Shown here: positions 53,336-62,553 of the stretch, piece after piece
Position numbering within the stretch: position 1 is the first letter of the stretch
Layout of the letters: each line of letters starts with the position of its first letter
NCBI GenBank assembly: GCA_027489355.1
Contig: JAIXZY010000066.1
Span: forward strand, 62,001-126,000
Reading direction: 5' to 3'
Length of the DNA: 64,000 bases
DNA from: Paracoccaceae bacterium
GTDB lineage: Bacteria; Pseudomonadota; Alphaproteobacteria; Rhodobacterales; Rhodobacteraceae
Translations under genes and position numbers: made by a program
The notes under the pieces: model-generated
What the model saw: only the letters and a program-made list of their open reading frames with translations
Told to the model about the DNA's origin: nothing
Databases searched by the model: none

Positions 53336-53617
53336 TCAGGCAGTGCCACGGCGCAAAAGCTGCGCCTCGGCCAGAAGCGCGATCAACACCTCGATATGGC
53401 GGGCCACCGAATAGGCCGCATCCCCGGCAAGGCGTGTCGCCTCCAGCCGTGCCTCGACCGACATCAACGACGAGACCGTGGCCTCGGGCGAGGCCTGTTC
53501 GGCCACATGGCGCCGCAGGTCCCGCTCGCGCCGGTATTCGGCCAGCCCGAAGCGGGCCGCGCGCATCAGCAGCCGTGGGCGGCGCAGCGTTTCAAGCATG
53601 GTGCGACAGTCGGTCAT
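53336..53617 (-). CDS. DUF6477-like small helical protein
   Basis: 93 residues, all helical: RTMLETLRRPRLLMRAARFGLAEYRRERDLRR, then SVARHIEVLIALLAEAQLLRR. From memory this matches a short Rhodobacterales family (DUF6477) found next to the HTH protein encoded divergently here; I could not run a search. The start follows GGAGGAC. The function is unknown. Confidence 0.7.
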   Translation of the reverse strand: MTDCRTMLETLRRPRLLMRAARFGLAEYRRERDLRRHVAEQASPEATVSSLMSVEARLEATRLAGDAAYSVARHIEVLIALLAEAQLLRRGTA

Positions 53618-53671
53618 CGGGTCCTCCGTTTCTGCTTGGAGGCATCCTGCCGCAATACAACCTGGCGTTGC

Positions 53672-53686
53672 GCAACCTCAGGTTGC
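53672..53686. promoter_or_regulatory. Perfect palindrome GCAACCT-C-AGGTTGC
   Basis: A 7-bp inverted repeat with a 1-bp centre lies in the divergent region between the DUF6477-like and DUF6456-like genes. A related CAACC stretch lies 10 bp to its left. It has the form of a dimer-binding operator. Confidence 0.55.
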
Positions 53687-53748
53687 AGCGCGCGCTGGTT
53701 ACCGAATAGTTTAAGAAATCCGTCGAATTGTTGAGGTCGGGCGAAAGC

Positions 53749-53763
53749 TTAACGATCAGGTAA
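53749..53763 (+). promoter_or_regulatory. CtrA-like box TTAA-N7-GTAA
   Basis: TTAA-CGATCAG-GTAA, one base off TTAA-N7-TTAA, ends 22 bp before the DUF6456-like ATG. CtrA sites next to starts are common in alphaproteobacterial cell-cycle genes, but this single match could be chance. Confidence 0.35.
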
Positions 53764-53785
53764 CCAATTCCACCCAAGGTTGCGG

Positions 53786-54964
53786 ATGTCCGAGGCTGGA
53801 CGTATTGCGGCCCAGGTGGACAAGGACGGGACGACTGAATTGACAGAATTGACTGTTGCCAGCCTGCCAGACTGGCTTCCTGCCGCCGTGCGTCACTACA
53901 TCGACCATACCGAAGAAGGCACATCGCTGCGGGAACTGGCACGGCGCGAAGGTCTGCACGCCTCGACCATCCTGCGTCAGGTGCGCCGGTTCGAGAACCG
54001 GCGCGAAGACCCCCTGATGGACGAGGCGCTGTCGGTCCTGTCCCGCCATGCGCTTCGCCCGTCCGATGACCCAGCCCGAAAGGATGATCCTGCAATGTCA
54101 GTCCACCCGCGCCTTTCTGAAACGGGCGATCAGCCGCTCTGCGACGAACAGGCCCTGGTGCGCGAGGGGATGCGCGTGCTGCGGCGCATGGCCGAGCCGA
54201 ATGCGGTGATGGCCATCGCCCCCGACCTGGACAAGGCCGTGGTGATCCGCGACCTGCCGGGCGGAAAAAGCCTGCGGACGGCGGTACTGGACCGTTCGGT
54301 GGCCCATGCCTTTGTGCTGAAGGACTGGGTCAGCTGCCGCAAGCCGGGCCGGGTCTCGACCTACGAGATCACCTCGGCCGGACGGGCCGCGCTGAAGCGG
54401 ATGGTGGACGAGGAGGACCGCCGCCGCCACGGCATGGCCGAGGCCGCCACCCCGTTCGGCGAACAGCACCGCGTCTGGGGTGAGCGCGATGTGATGGACG
54501 ATGGCGGCCCGCGCCGGGTTCGCTACAACCTGGCCGAAAGCCCGGTGGCGCTCTTGGGGCGCAGGCGGGACCGGGATGGCAAGCCGTTCCTGGAGCCGGA
54601 ACTGGTCGCGGCCGCCGAACGCCTGCGCGAGGATTTCGAACTGGCCCAGATGGGGCCGCGCGTGGCGCAGAACTGGGACCGGTTCCTGACCGGGGGCGAC
54701 CGGGGTGCCTTCCAGCCCGACAGCGGGCTGGGCGAGGGTCCGTCCTCGGCGCGGGGCAGGGTGGCTGCGGCGCTGCGCGACCTGGGGCCGGGCCTTGGCG
54801 ACATGGCGCTGCGCTGCTGCTGCTTCCTGGAGGGGCTGGAAGTCGCCGAAAAGCGGATGGGCTGGGCCGCGCGGTCGGGGAAGATCGTCCTGCGCATCGC
54901 GCTGATGCGGCTGCGGCGGCACTATGAAGAGACCTACGGCAAGTCCGGGCCGCTGATCGGCTAG
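53786..54964 (+). CDS. DUF6456-like protein with N-terminal helix-turn-helix
   Basis: 392 residues from the ATG at 53786; the track TTG start is two codons earlier. The N-terminal HTH reads TSLRELARREGLHASTILRQVRRFENRR. The middle has a second possible winged-helix (VLKDWVSCRKPGRVSTYEITSAGRAALKRM). The C-terminal 150 residues (LRCCCFLEGLEVAEKRMGWAARSGKIVLRIALMRLRRHYEE) match what I recall as DUF6456. It may bind DNA and link to cell-cycle control, an inference from the nearby CtrA-like box. It overlaps the convergent LysE stop. Confidence 0.75.
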   Translation: MSEAGRIAAQVDKDGTTELTELTVASLPDWLPAAVRHYIDHTEEGTSLRELARREGLHASTILRQVRRFENRREDPLMDEALSVLSRHALRPSDDPARKDDPAMSVHPRLSETGDQPLCDEQALVREGMRVLRRMAEPNAVMAIAPDLDKAVVIRDLPGGKSLRTAVLDRSVAHAFVLKDWVSCRKPGRVSTYEITSAGRAALKRMVDEEDRRRHGMAEAATPFGEQHRVWGERDVMDDGGPRRVRYNLAESPVALLGRRRDRDGKPFLEPELVAAAERLREDFELAQMGPRVAQNWDRFLTGGDRGAFQPDSGLGEGPSSARGRVAAALRDLGPGLGDMALRCCCFLEGLEVAEKRMGWAARSGKIVLRIALMRLRRHYEETYGKSGPLIG

Positions 54965-55533
54965 GCCCCGACGCCCCGGGCGATCAGCACCAGCGAGATC
55001 GCCGCCAGCCAGAGCGAGGCCAGCCGCCGCAGCAGGAAAAGCGCGCGCGGCTGGCCCGTCCCGCCACCGCGCAGGGCCGCGCCCGCCAGGGCCCACAGCG
55101 TCGCCACCGCAACCACCAGCCCGGCGAAAAGCGCAAGGTTTGCCGCCAGCCGGTCGGGCGAGGGCAGAAGGACCAGGCCGAAGATCAGCCCCTTCGGATT
55201 CAGCGCCGTTGTCACGAAAAGCGCGCGCGGGCCGACGGACAGGTCCTTCGGAGTGGCCCCCGTGCGCCACAGTCTCAGCGCCAGAACCGCCACCCAGGCC
55301 CCGGCCGCCAGGGTCACCGCGCCCTGCAACCCCGCCTGTCCCTCCAGCAGCGATGCCCCGACCAGCGCCAGCGGCACGACAGTCACGACATAGCCCGCAA
55401 GCTCGGCCGGGATGAGCCGCATCGCCCCGGCAAGGCCGCGTTCCGCCCCGGCGAGGAGGACAAGGGAATTCGTCGGCCCGGGGGTCAGCAAGAGGACCAG
55501 CACGGCCAGCGCGAGTTCGGCAAAGGACATCAT
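54961..55533 (-). CDS. LysE-family amino-acid exporter
   Basis: 190 residues from the first of two adjacent ATGs at 55533; an upstream ATG at 55557 is possible. It has about six hydrophobic helices with the LysE N-terminal signature LALAVLVLLLTPGPTNSLVLLAGAERGL and the conserved NPKG in TTALNPKGLIFGLVLL. It probably exports an amino acid or related compound. It is convergent with the DUF6456-like gene, overlapping it by 4 bp. Confidence 0.85.
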   Translation of the reverse strand: MMSFAELALAVLVLLLTPGPTNSLVLLAGAERGLAGAMRLIPAELAGYVVTVVPLALVGASLLEGQAGLQGAVTLAAGAWVAVLALRLWRTGATPKDLSVGPRALFVTTALNPKGLIFGLVLLPSPDRLAANLALFAGLVVAVATLWALAGAALRGGGTGQPRALFLLRRLASLWLAAISLVLIARGVGA

Positions 55534-55800
55534 CACCCCCGGTTCTGGGACGGTCATGCCCGTTCCGCAAGAGCCGGGCCTTGATCCGCATCAAGCGGAC
55601 AGGGGGAGGCCACGACGGACCTCCCCCCGCGACCGGGGCTTCCCCGTCCCCGGTTGGCGCGCCGACATCCGGTTGTCGGGCGACGCGCCGGACGCTGTCT
55701 CATGCGGCCGGTGCAAGACGCCACGGCAGTCCGGCCGCGTTGCCTTGGGCGCAAAAGGGGCTTATCTGGAGGAGAGCCATACGGTGAGGGGGAATTTTCC

Positions 55801-56745
55801 GTGCGCGACCTCAAGCTTCCCGAAGAGCGTCACCCCGAAAAGGCGCATCGCCCGGACAATGCGCAGCCGAAAAAGCCTGCCTGGATCCGCGTCAAGGCCC
55901 CGACCTCGGAGGGCTACAAGCAGACCCGCGACATCCTGCGCGAAAAGAAGCTCGTCACCGTCTGCGAGGAAGCGGGCTGCCCCAACGTCGGCGAATGCTG
56001 GAGCCAGGGTCACGCCACCGTGATGATCATGGGCGAGATCTGCACCCGCGGCTGCACCTTCTGCAACGTGGCCACCGGCAAACCGCAGCTGCTCGACGCC
56101 TTCGAGCCGGGCCGGGTCGCCCATGCGGTGGCGGAACTTGGTCTCAACCACGTTGTCGTGACCTCGGTCGACCGCGACGACCTTGATGACGGCGGGGCCG
56201 AGCATTTCGCCCAGACCATCCGTGCGATCCGCCACCGCTCGCCCGGCACGACGATCGAGGTCCTGACCCCGGACTTCCTGAAATGCCCGCCCTCGGCCCT
56301 GGAAAAGGTCGTCGAGTCGCGGCCCGATGTCTTCAACCACAACCTGGAAACCGTCCCCGGTCTCTACCACGAGGTGCGGCCCGGCGCCCGGTACTTTCAT
56401 TCGCTGCGGCTTCTCCAGCGGGTCAAGGAGCTGGACCCGATGATGTTCACCAAGTCCGGCATCATGGTGGGTCTGGGTGAAACCCGGCAGGCCGTCCTGC
56501 AGGTGATGGACGACATGCGGTCGGCCGACGTGGATTTTCTGACCATCGGCCAGTACCTGCAACCGACGCCCAAGCATCACCGGGTCGACCGTTTCGTGAC
56601 GCCAGAGGAATTCAAGGCCTATGAGACCGCCGCCTGGGGCAAGGGGTTCCTCATGGTGTCGGCGACCCCGCTGACGCGCTCCAGCTACCATGCCGGCGAT
56701 GACTTCGCCCGGATGCGCGCCGCGCGCCAGACGGGCCGGGGCTGA
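55801..56745 (+). CDS. lipA: Lipoyl synthase
   Basis: 314 residues from the GTG at 55801, which has GAGGGGGAA six bases upstream; the track ORF starts 49 codons too early. It inserts two sulfurs into octanoyl groups on lipoyl domains. The auxiliary cluster cysteines are in [12 protein letters not shown] (55, 60, 66), and the radical-SAM CxxxCxxC is CTRGCTFC (81, 85, 88). A terminal [10 protein letters not shown] region carries the Ser ligand. Two TTTTCGCAGAAAA-type hairpins follow the stop. Confidence 0.97.
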   Translation: MRDLKLPEERHPEKAHRPDNAQPKKPAWIRVKAPTSEGYKQTRDILREKKLVTVCEEAGCPNVGECWSQGHATVMIMGEICTRGCTFCNVATGKPQLLDAFEPGRVAHAVAELGLNHVVVTSVDRDDLDDGGAEHFAQTIRAIRHRSPGTTIEVLTPDFLKCPPSALEKVVESRPDVFNHNLETVPGLYHEVRPGARYFHSLRLLQRVKELDPMMFTKSGIMVGLGETRQAVLQVMDDMRSADVDFLTIGQYLQPTPKHHRVDRFVTPEEFKAYETAAWGKGFLMVSATPLTRSSYHAGDDFARMRAARQTGRG

Positions 56746-56749
56746 GCCG

Positions 56750-56770
56750 CGAGTTTTCGCAGAAAACTCG
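56750..56770. repeat. Hairpin with TTTTCGCAGAAAA core (copy 2)
   Basis: CGAGTTTT-CGCAG-AAAACTCG is a perfect 8-bp stem directly after lipA. The stem arms differ from copy 1, but the loop and the inner T/A runs are the same. Confidence 0.7.
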
Positions 56771-56774
56771 TCCA

Positions 56775-56795
56775 CTGATTTTCTGCGAAAATCAG
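56775..56795. repeat. Hairpin with inverted TTTTCTGCGAAAA core (copy 3)
   Basis: CTGATTTT-CTGCG-AAAATCAG is a perfect 8-bp stem five bases after copy 2. The core is the reverse complement of copies 1 and 2. It also overlaps the 3' end of the small minus-strand ORF. Confidence 0.7.
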
Positions 56796-57031
56796 AAGAT
56801 CATGCGCACCGGACCGGTGTTGCAGACCACGATGTACTGGTTCTCGGTCATCAGGAGGTGAAAGCCACGACGCCTGACCTCGGCGACGAAGCGGTCATGC
56901 CCGACTTCTGTTGCCACCCAGCCAACGGCGCGGCGCACCACGCCGCCCTGCGCGGCCTTGGCGGAAAAGACAAGGTCGATCCAGGCGTCCGGGTCCGAAG
57001 TGCGGTGATGGCGGGGCAGGGGACAAGGCAT
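56792..57031 (-). CDS. Small conserved-looking hypothetical protein
   Basis: 79 residues: DAWIDLVFSAKAAQGGVVRR, then RFVAEVRRRGFHLLMTENQY and VVCNTGPVRMIF. The even amino-acid composition, lack of Arg/Pro runs and strand-like segments suggest a real small soluble protein rather than a shadow. No signal or catalytic motif is seen. It sits between lipA and the cytochrome c gene, on the cytochrome strand. I do not recognise the family for certain. Confidence 0.5.
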   Translation of the reverse strand: MPCPLPRHHRTSDPDAWIDLVFSAKAAQGGVVRRAVGWVATEVGHDRFVAEVRRRGFHLLMTENQYIVVCNTGPVRMIF

Positions 57032-57076
57032 GCCCCCAGCATTCGCACAAGGGTGGTTACCGGCGGGTTAATGCTG

Positions 57077-57964
57077 TCATTCGACGTCGGGCACGGCCAG
57101 CAGATATTCAGCCACGGCCTGCCGGTCGGTTTCGGGCAACCGTGCCATGTTCTCCACGACATGCGCCATGTGTCCGCCGACGCTGTCATACTCGGGCGTG
57201 AAGCCGGTGGTCAGGTACTGCACGATGTCGCCCGCCGTCCAGCCAAGCTTCGCCGGCGTGATGTTCGGAATCCGCCCCTCGCCCGACGGGTTCGGTGCCC
57301 CGCCCAGCCAGCGCGCGGTGTCCATGCCGCCCAGAGCGTTGCGCGGCGTGTGGCATTCGCCGCAATGCGCCAGCGCCTCGGCGATGTAGCGACCCCGCGC
57401 CGCGGTCGGCGTCAGGTTGCCCGGCAGGGCCCAGTCGTCGGACAGGAACAGGATCTTCCACAGCCCGACGCTGTCGCGCAGCGAGAACGGGAAGCCCAGC
57501 TCGTGCGGCTGGCTGGGCGTCGGATCGGCGGGCAGCGTCTTGAGAAAGGCGTAAAGGTCCGCGACGTCCCGCAGCTCCATCTTCGCGTAGGAGGCATAGG
57601 GCAGCGAGGGATAGTAATGTTCCCCCTCGGGACTCACGCCCCGGGTAATGGCATTCGCGAGGTCAAGAAGCGACCAGTTGCCGATCCCGTGCTCGGGGTC
57701 CTGGCTGATGTTCGGCGCCACGAAGGTGCCGAAGTCCGAGGGAAACTTCTGGCCGCCCGACAGAACCAGCTCGGCGCCGCCCTCGGCATCCGCGGCCATG
57801 TGGCACGAGGCACAGCCCGCCGCCCAGAAGACCTGCTCGCCCCGGACCGCGTCGCCCGTCAGATCGGCGACCGCGGCGGCGGACAGGGGTTGCGGGCGGG
57901 CCATCAGGTAAAGTCCCCCGGCCCCCACCAGGGCCAGGACAACCAGCCAGCGCATGATCCGCAT
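57077..57964 (-). CDS. Membrane-anchored dihaem cytochrome c
   Basis: 295 residues from the ATG at 57964 (GGAGAT upstream). An N-terminal uncleaved-looking helix (MRWLVVLALVGAGGLYLMA) anchors it, with the haem domains in the periplasm. There are two CxxCH sites: CASCH (51-55) and CGECH (201-205). Met-containing distal segments are AKMELRDVADLYAFLKTLP and HMAHVVENMARLPETD. It resembles cytochrome subunits of membrane sugar/alcohol dehydrogenases and SoxX-like electron carriers. No dehydrogenase gene is adjacent. Confidence 0.85.
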   Translation of the reverse strand: MRIMRWLVVLALVGAGGLYLMARPQPLSAAAVADLTGDAVRGEQVFWAAGCASCHMAADAEGGAELVLSGGQKFPSDFGTFVAPNISQDPEHGIGNWSLLDLANAITRGVSPEGEHYYPSLPYASYAKMELRDVADLYAFLKTLPADPTPSQPHELGFPFSLRDSVGLWKILFLSDDWALPGNLTPTAARGRYIAEALAHCGECHTPRNALGGMDTARWLGGAPNPSGEGRIPNITPAKLGWTAGDIVQYLTTGFTPEYDSVGGHMAHVVENMARLPETDRQAVAEYLLAVPDVE

Positions 57965-58021
57965 CGTAATCTCCGTCTGCAACCTTTCGGCGACCCTACG
58001 CAGAACCGGGACCGCGTCCAA

Positions 58022-58198
58022 TCACGGTTTCTGGCGCAGGCCGTCCACTGTCATCCACTCCGGCCAGCCAAAGAGGGACTCGACCGCGACCAGCGCCAGG
58101 CACAGCGCCAGAACCGCAAGAACCAGCCTGACGCGCCCTTCGGACGGCGGATTCTGCACCCACCGCTTCGCCCGCAAAAGCCAGTGCAGCTGGGTCAT
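58022..58198 (-). CDS. 58-residue single-pass membrane protein, too short for the ORF track
   Basis: The ATG at 58198 overlaps the hpt stop (ATGA), giving 58 codons then TGA at 58022. The translation starts [20 protein letters not shown], followed by one membrane helix ([20 protein letters not shown]) and a short tail ending LRQKP. Translational coupling to hpt, a clear helix with flanking charges, and normal codon use support it. The function is unknown; a membrane peptide linked to purine salvage or to the downstream cytochrome is possible. Confidence 0.7.
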   Translation of the reverse strand: MTQLHWLLRAKRWVQNPPSEGRVRLVLAVLALCLALVAVESLFGWPEWMTVDGLRQKP

Positions 58199-58749
58199 GC
58201 CGGGTCGGTGAAGCGCACCTTGCCGATGAAGGGCAGGTTGCGGTTGCGCTGCGCGAAGTCGATACCGTAGCCCACGACGAATTCGTCGGGGATCTCGAAG
58301 CCGGTCCAGTCGGCCTTGACCGGCACCTCCCTGCGCGAGGGCTTGTCCAGAAGCGCGCAGGTCTTCAGCCGGGCAGGCTCGCGCGCGGTCAAGAGGTGCA
58401 GCACGTGGCTCAGCGTGAAGCCGGTGTCGATGATGTCCTCGACCACCAGAACGTCGCGTCCCGCGATCTCGCCCCGCAGGTCCTTCAGGATCCGGACCTC
58501 ACGGCTGGAATGCATCGCATCGCCGTAGGACGAGGCTTCCAGGAAATCGACCTCCACCGGCAGCTCGATCTCGCGCACGAGGTCGGCGATGAAGACGAAG
58601 GACCCGCGCAGAAGGCCCACCACCACCAGCTTGTCGGTGCCGTGGAAATGCTGGGTGATCTCGCGCGCCAGCGCCTCGACCCGGGCCGCGATGGCCTTGG
58701 CGCTGATCATCTGGTCGATCACATAGGGGCGGGTCGGCATGAGGGTCAT
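58195..58749 (-). CDS. hpt: Hypoxanthine phosphoribosyltransferase
   Basis: 184 residues from the ATG at 58749; the ATG at 58740 is an alternative and the track start is too far upstream. The PRPP loop is [18 protein letters not shown], and other HPRT pieces are [28 protein letters not shown] and [22 protein letters not shown]. It salvages hypoxanthine and guanine. It is followed by the coupled 58-residue membrane protein and faces away from the RatA/Coq10-type gene. Confidence 0.95.
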   Translation of the reverse strand: MTLMPTRPYVIDQMISAKAIAARVEALAREITQHFHGTDKLVVVGLLRGSFVFIADLVREIELPVEVDFLEASSYGDAMHSSREVRILKDLRGEIAGRDVLVVEDIIDTGFTLSHVLHLLTAREPARLKTCALLDKPSRREVPVKADWTGFEIPDEFVVGYGIDFAQRNRNLPFIGKVRFTDPA

Positions 58750-58862
58750 CCGGGTTGCTTCGCCCCTTCCTAGCGCCCAAAGCCACAGTTGCCTAGGCCG
58801 TGACATGACGCCTGCTTGATCTTGGCTGCGCCTCGGGCCACATGTCGGGGGAAGAGAGAGCG

Positions 58863-59333
58863 ATGCCGACCCATTCCGAAACCAAGCGCCTGCCCTACAC
58901 CGCCCAGCAGATGTACGATCTGGTGGCCGATGTGGCCTCCTACCCGAAGTTCCTGCCCTGGAACTCGGCCGCCCGCATCCGCTCGCGCACGCCCATCACT
59001 GCGGGGGCCCACGGCGCGGGAGAAGTGATGGAGGCCGACCTGGTGATCAGCTTCAAGGTCTTCCGCGAACGCTTCGGCAGCCGGGTGACGCTCTGGCCGG
59101 AAGCGAAGAAGATCGATACCGAATACCTCGACGGACCCTTCCGCCACATGCGGTCGAACTGGGCCTTCCGCGACATTCCGGGCGGCTGCGAGGTCGATTT
59201 CCACGTCGACTTCGAATTCCGCAATGCCATCCTGCAAGGAATCATCGGTGTGGTCTTCAACGACGCCATGCTGCGCGTGGTCCGCGCCTTCGAACGCCGA
59301 GCGGCGGAATTGTACGGGCCGGCCCCGCTTTGA
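58863..59333 (+). CDS. RatA/Coq10-type START-domain protein
   Basis: 156 residues from the ATG at 58863; the track adds seven codons. The START/SRPBCC start is [25 protein letters not shown], typical of the Coq10/RatA family, and the helix [17 protein letters not shown] closes the fold. Coq10 proteins bind ubiquinone and support respiration; E. coli RatA was described as a ribosome-associated toxin. The Coq10-like role is more likely in an alphaproteobacterium. Confidence 0.88.
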   Translation: MPTHSETKRLPYTAQQMYDLVADVASYPKFLPWNSAARIRSRTPITAGAHGAGEVMEADLVISFKVFRERFGSRVTLWPEAKKIDTEYLDGPFRHMRSNWAFRDIPGGCEVDFHVDFEFRNAILQGIIGVVFNDAMLRVVRAFERRAAELYGPAPL

Positions 59334-59389
59334 CGCGACGGAAACCTCTCACGGCGGCGTGAAGCTTCACGAGCAACCGGGAGCTTTCA

Positions 59390-60256
59390 ATGCGTGTTTT
59401 CATACTCCTCCTTTCCGTCCTCTTCTCCCAGTCCGTTGCGGCCGAGACCGTCCGCCTCGGTGACCGCTGGTACGAGATCGCGCTGCCCGCCAAGGCCAGG
59501 GGCGCGCCCCTGATCCTGGCGCTGCACGGCGGGGGCGGGGACCCCGACCAGTTCGCCAAGGCCTCCGGCTTCGCCCGCGCCGCAACGCATGCGGGCTTTG
59601 CCGTGGCTTTCCCCGCCGGAAGCGGGCGTCGTGGAGACAGGCTTCTCACCTGGAACGGCGGATATTGCTGCGGCTATGCGTCGCGCCGGGGCGTGGATGA
59701 CATCGGTTTCCTGAAGCAGGTGATCGACGACGCCGCCCGCCGCTTCGGTGTCGATGGCACCGGCGTCTACCTGACGGGTATGTCCAACGGCTCGATCATG
59801 TCGGAGACCTTTGCGGCTAGAAACCCCGGTCTGGTCCGCGCCGTCGCGGGTGTTTCAGGCTCGATGGACACCAGCCGTCTCCGCGTCAGGGGCAAGGTCC
59901 CGGCGCTGATCATCCACGGAACGGCCGATACGATGGTGCCCTACAACGGAGGGCAGGGCGACACCAGCCTGACCCGGACCGACTTCGCCTCGGTCGCCTC
60001 GGTGGTAGACGCCTTCCTGGCGCCCTGGGGCGGGGGGCTGGCCGAAACCTCGCGCGTGATCGACCGCAAGGATGACGGCACCTCGGTCACCGTGACCGAC
60101 TACCAGAAGGGCGGCGGGGTCGTTGTGCGCCTGATGACGATCGAGGGCGGCGCACATCACTGGCCCGGCGGCCGCAAGGCCCGGCTTGACGATGGCAAGA
60201 CGCAGGAGATCGACGCCAACACCGAGATCCTGCGCTTCTTCGCGGCGCGCCCGTAG
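59390..60256 (+). CDS. Secreted PHB-depolymerase/LpqC-type esterase
   Basis: 288 residues with a signal peptide (RVFILLLSVLFSQSVAAE). The esterase core shows LILALHGGGGDPDQFAKASG, a CCGY disulfide-like pair (GGYCCGYASRRGVDD), the nucleophile GMSNGS, and a C-terminal HHWPGG histidine. This is the poly(3-hydroxybutyrate) depolymerase/feruloyl esterase family. Acting outside the cytoplasm on an ester polymer or acetylated sugar is likely, but the substrate is open. Confidence 0.87.
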   Translation: MRVFILLLSVLFSQSVAAETVRLGDRWYEIALPAKARGAPLILALHGGGGDPDQFAKASGFARAATHAGFAVAFPAGSGRRGDRLLTWNGGYCCGYASRRGVDDIGFLKQVIDDAARRFGVDGTGVYLTGMSNGSIMSETFAARNPGLVRAVAGVSGSMDTSRLRVRGKVPALIIHGTADTMVPYNGGQGDTSLTRTDFASVASVVDAFLAPWGGGLAETSRVIDRKDDGTSVTVTDYQKGGGVVVRLMTIEGGAHHWPGGRKARLDDGKTQEIDANTEILRFFAARP

Positions 60257-60293
60257 CGTCCGCGTACCGCATTCATCAAAAGGACTTCGCAGC

Positions 60294-60770
60294 CTACCGC
60301 AGCGCCGCGATCAGCAGCCCCAAGGCATGCTCGGTCGCGGCCTTGCGCACCTTGGCCCGCCCCAGGGCGCCGAACTCCACCGTCTCGACCCGCGTCTCGC
60401 GCCCCTTGCCGGCCAGCCCGAAACAGACCCGGCCCTCGGGTTTGAACTCCGACCCGCCCGGTCCCGCGATCCCGGTGATCGAGACCGCAAGGTCCGCCGC
60501 CGAATGGCGCAGCGCCCCTTCGGCCATCTCGCGCGCCACCTGTTCCGAGACGGCACCCCACGCGGATAGCGTCTCGGGCGAGACGCCCAGAAGCTCGACC
60601 TTGGCGGCGTTGGAATAGGTGACAAAGCCGCGCTCGAACACCTCCGAGGATCCCGCAACATCGGTCAGCGCCGCCGCTACCATCCCGCCGGTGCAGCTTT
60701 CCGCCGTGGCGATCCGAAGGCCCCAGTAGCGCGCCTGCGCCAGCAGATCGGGAACGTCTACCCCAGCCAC
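60294..60770 (-). CDS. CinA C-terminal domain protein (nicotinamide-nucleotide amidohydrolase type)
   Basis: 158 residues from the GTG at 60770, which lies inside the end of pgpA; the track ORF starts far upstream in a shadow frame. It has the CinA deamidase motif LRIATAESCTGGMVAAALTDVAGSS, then GFVTYSNAAKVELLGV and VSITGIAGPGGSEFKPEGRVCFGLA. It lacks the N-terminal MoCF domain of full CinA and matches stand-alone NMN deamidases (PncC type). It recycles NMN to nicotinate mononucleotide. Confidence 0.88.
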   Translation of the reverse strand: MAGVDVPDLLAQARYWGLRIATAESCTGGMVAAALTDVAGSSEVFERGFVTYSNAAKVELLGVSPETLSAWGAVSEQVAREMAEGALRHSAADLAVSITGIAGPGGSEFKPEGRVCFGLAGKGRETRVETVEFGALGRAKVRKAATEHALGLLIAALR

Positions 60771-61258
60771 GGCTGCACCACCCCGTGATAAAGCCCCGCC
60801 AGGGCGACCGAGACCACCCCGGCGAACAGCCCGGCCCAGAGGTCGTCCAGCATCACGCCCTTCGCCCCTTCTACCCGGTCGGCCCGACCCACCAGCCAGG
60901 GCTTCCAGATGTCGAACAGACGGAACAGCAGGAACGGCGCGACCCAGCCCGGCCAGGCGGCCAGAAGGTCCACCCCATGCCGCCACAGCGGAATGACCGT
61001 GAAGGACAGCGCCAGAAGCTGCCCCGCAACCTCGTCGATCACCACCTCCGAAGGGTCCTTTCCGCCGGTCTCGCGCAGATATTGCGGCACGGCCCAAAAG
61101 CCCAAGGCTGTCGCCACAAAGCAGCCCACCGGCACCGCCAGCGCCCAGCCCGCCTGATAGGCCGCCACCGCCAGCGCCACCGTGATCGCCGAGGCCCAGG
61201 TACCGGAGGCAGGCTTCAGGAACCCCGACCAGAAGAAGGTGGCGACCAGAGTGCTCAT
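60758..61258 (-). CDS. pgpA: Phosphatidylglycerophosphatase A
   Basis: 166 residues from the ATG at 61258, overlapping the ispDF stop (ATGA); the track start is inside ispDF. PgpA motifs are [29 protein letters not shown] and [20 protein letters not shown], followed by [13 protein letters not shown]. It dephosphorylates phosphatidylglycerophosphate in the inner membrane. The 3' end overlaps the cinA-type gene. Confidence 0.94.
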   Translation of the reverse strand: MSTLVATFFWSGFLKPASGTWASAITVALAVAAYQAGWALAVPVGCFVATALGFWAVPQYLRETGGKDPSEVVIDEVAGQLLALSFTVIPLWRHGVDLLAAWPGWVAPFLLFRLFDIWKPWLVGRADRVEGAKGVMLDDLWAGLFAGVVSVALAGLYHGVVQPWLG

Positions 61259-62373
61259 GCCTGCACCAGAACCGCCGTCGCCAGCGCCGCGATGCCTTCC
61301 TCGCGCCCCGTGAAGCCCAGCCGTTCCGACGTCGTGGCCTTGACCGAGACCCGGCCCGCATCGACCCCCATGATCCGCGCCAGCTCGGCCTGCATCGCAA
61401 GAGCATGCGGGCCGATCTTCGGCCGTTCGCAGACCAGCGTCACGTCGCAATTCCCCAGTTCATAGCCCCGCGACCGCGCCAAACCGATGGCGTGGCTCAG
61501 AAAGATATGCGACGCCGCACCCTTCCACTGCGGATCGCTGGGCGGGAAGTGCCGCCCGATGTCCCCCTCGGTCAGCGCGCCATAGATCGCGTCGGTCAGC
61601 GCATGCATCCCCACGTCGGCGTCAGAGTGGCCCAGAAGCCCCCTCCCATGCGGCACCTTCACGCCACAGAGCCAGACGTGATCGCCCTCGCAGAAGGCAT
61701 GCACGTCGTAGCCATTGCCCATCCGCACGTCCATCGCACGTCCCTTCAGGATCGCCTCGGCCCGGGCGAAATCCGCAGGCCAGGTCAGCTTCAGATTGGT
61801 TTCCTCGCCCTCGACGATGGCCACGTCAAGCCCCGCCGCGCGCGCCACCTCGACATCGTCCGCCGCGCCGCCCGGATGCTGGCGATGCGCGGCAAGGATG
61901 GGCGCGAAGCGGAAGGCCTGCGGCGTCTGCGCGCGCCAGAGGCCGGTCCGGTCCACAGCCGCCGCCACGAAGCCGTTCTCTCCGCGCCACAGCGCATCCG
62001 CCACCGGCAGGGCGGGGGCTGCGCCTGCGTGGCTCTCCAGCGCCGCCACCAGCCGGTCGATCAACGCCCGCGACACCAGGGGCCGCGCCCCGTCGTGGAT
62101 CAGTACCGCCTCGATCCCCGACCCCTCCAGCGCCCGCAGCCCGGCCAGGACCGAGGCATCCCGCGTCGCCCCGCCCTCGACCAGGTCCACGCCCAATCCC
62201 TCGGCCCGCGCGCGGTCGTCGGGGTGGATCACCAGGACCACCCGCATCCCCCGGAAGGCTGCCAGCGTATGCGCCAGCACCGGCTTGCCCAAAAGCATCT
62301 GCCACTGCTTCGGCACCGCGCCGCCCATGCGGCTTCCGCGACCTGCGGCGACGATGATGACGGCTGTTTCCAT
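61255..62373 (-). CDS. ispDF: Bifunctional IspD/IspF isoprenoid enzyme
   Basis: 372 residues from the ATG at 62373 (AAAGGAAAGG upstream). The N-terminal half is IspD ([23 protein letters not shown]), a CTP transferase for methylerythritol phosphate. The second half from about 215 is IspF ([44 protein letters not shown]), which forms the cyclodiphosphate. The fusion is standard in alphaproteobacteria. It heads the ispDF-pgpA-cinA operon, divergent from dusB. Confidence 0.97.
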   Translation of the reverse strand: METAVIIVAAGRGSRMGGAVPKQWQMLLGKPVLAHTLAAFRGMRVVLVIHPDDRARAEGLGVDLVEGGATRDASVLAGLRALEGSGIEAVLIHDGARPLVSRALIDRLVAALESHAGAAPALPVADALWRGENGFVAAAVDRTGLWRAQTPQAFRFAPILAAHRQHPGGAADDVEVARAAGLDVAIVEGEETNLKLTWPADFARAEAILKGRAMDVRMGNGYDVHAFCEGDHVWLCGVKVPHGRGLLGHSDADVGMHALTDAIYGALTEGDIGRHFPPSDPQWKGAASHIFLSHAIGLARSRGYELGNCDVTLVCERPKIGPHALAMQAELARIMGVDAGRVSVKATTSERLGFTGREEGIAALATAVLVQA

Positions 62374-62553
62374 GCTGGCCTTTCCTTTGCTCTTTCCGTA
62401 ATCCAGCCCGACATGCATGACAATCTGGCGCTTGTCCCTGGCGCATGCCTAAAAATTGTGCATCGCATGTTTTTCAGTCATAATCATCCGGCCCTGCCTT
62501 GGTGGCGTCGCGGGACGGGGCTAGCACTTCATCAACTGCACAAGGATAAGGCT

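Noticed and set aside
61405-62553. N-terminal 383 codons of the track ORF containing dusB
   Set aside because: This part is antisense to ispDF; the true dusB starts at the GTG with a ribosome-binding site at 62554.
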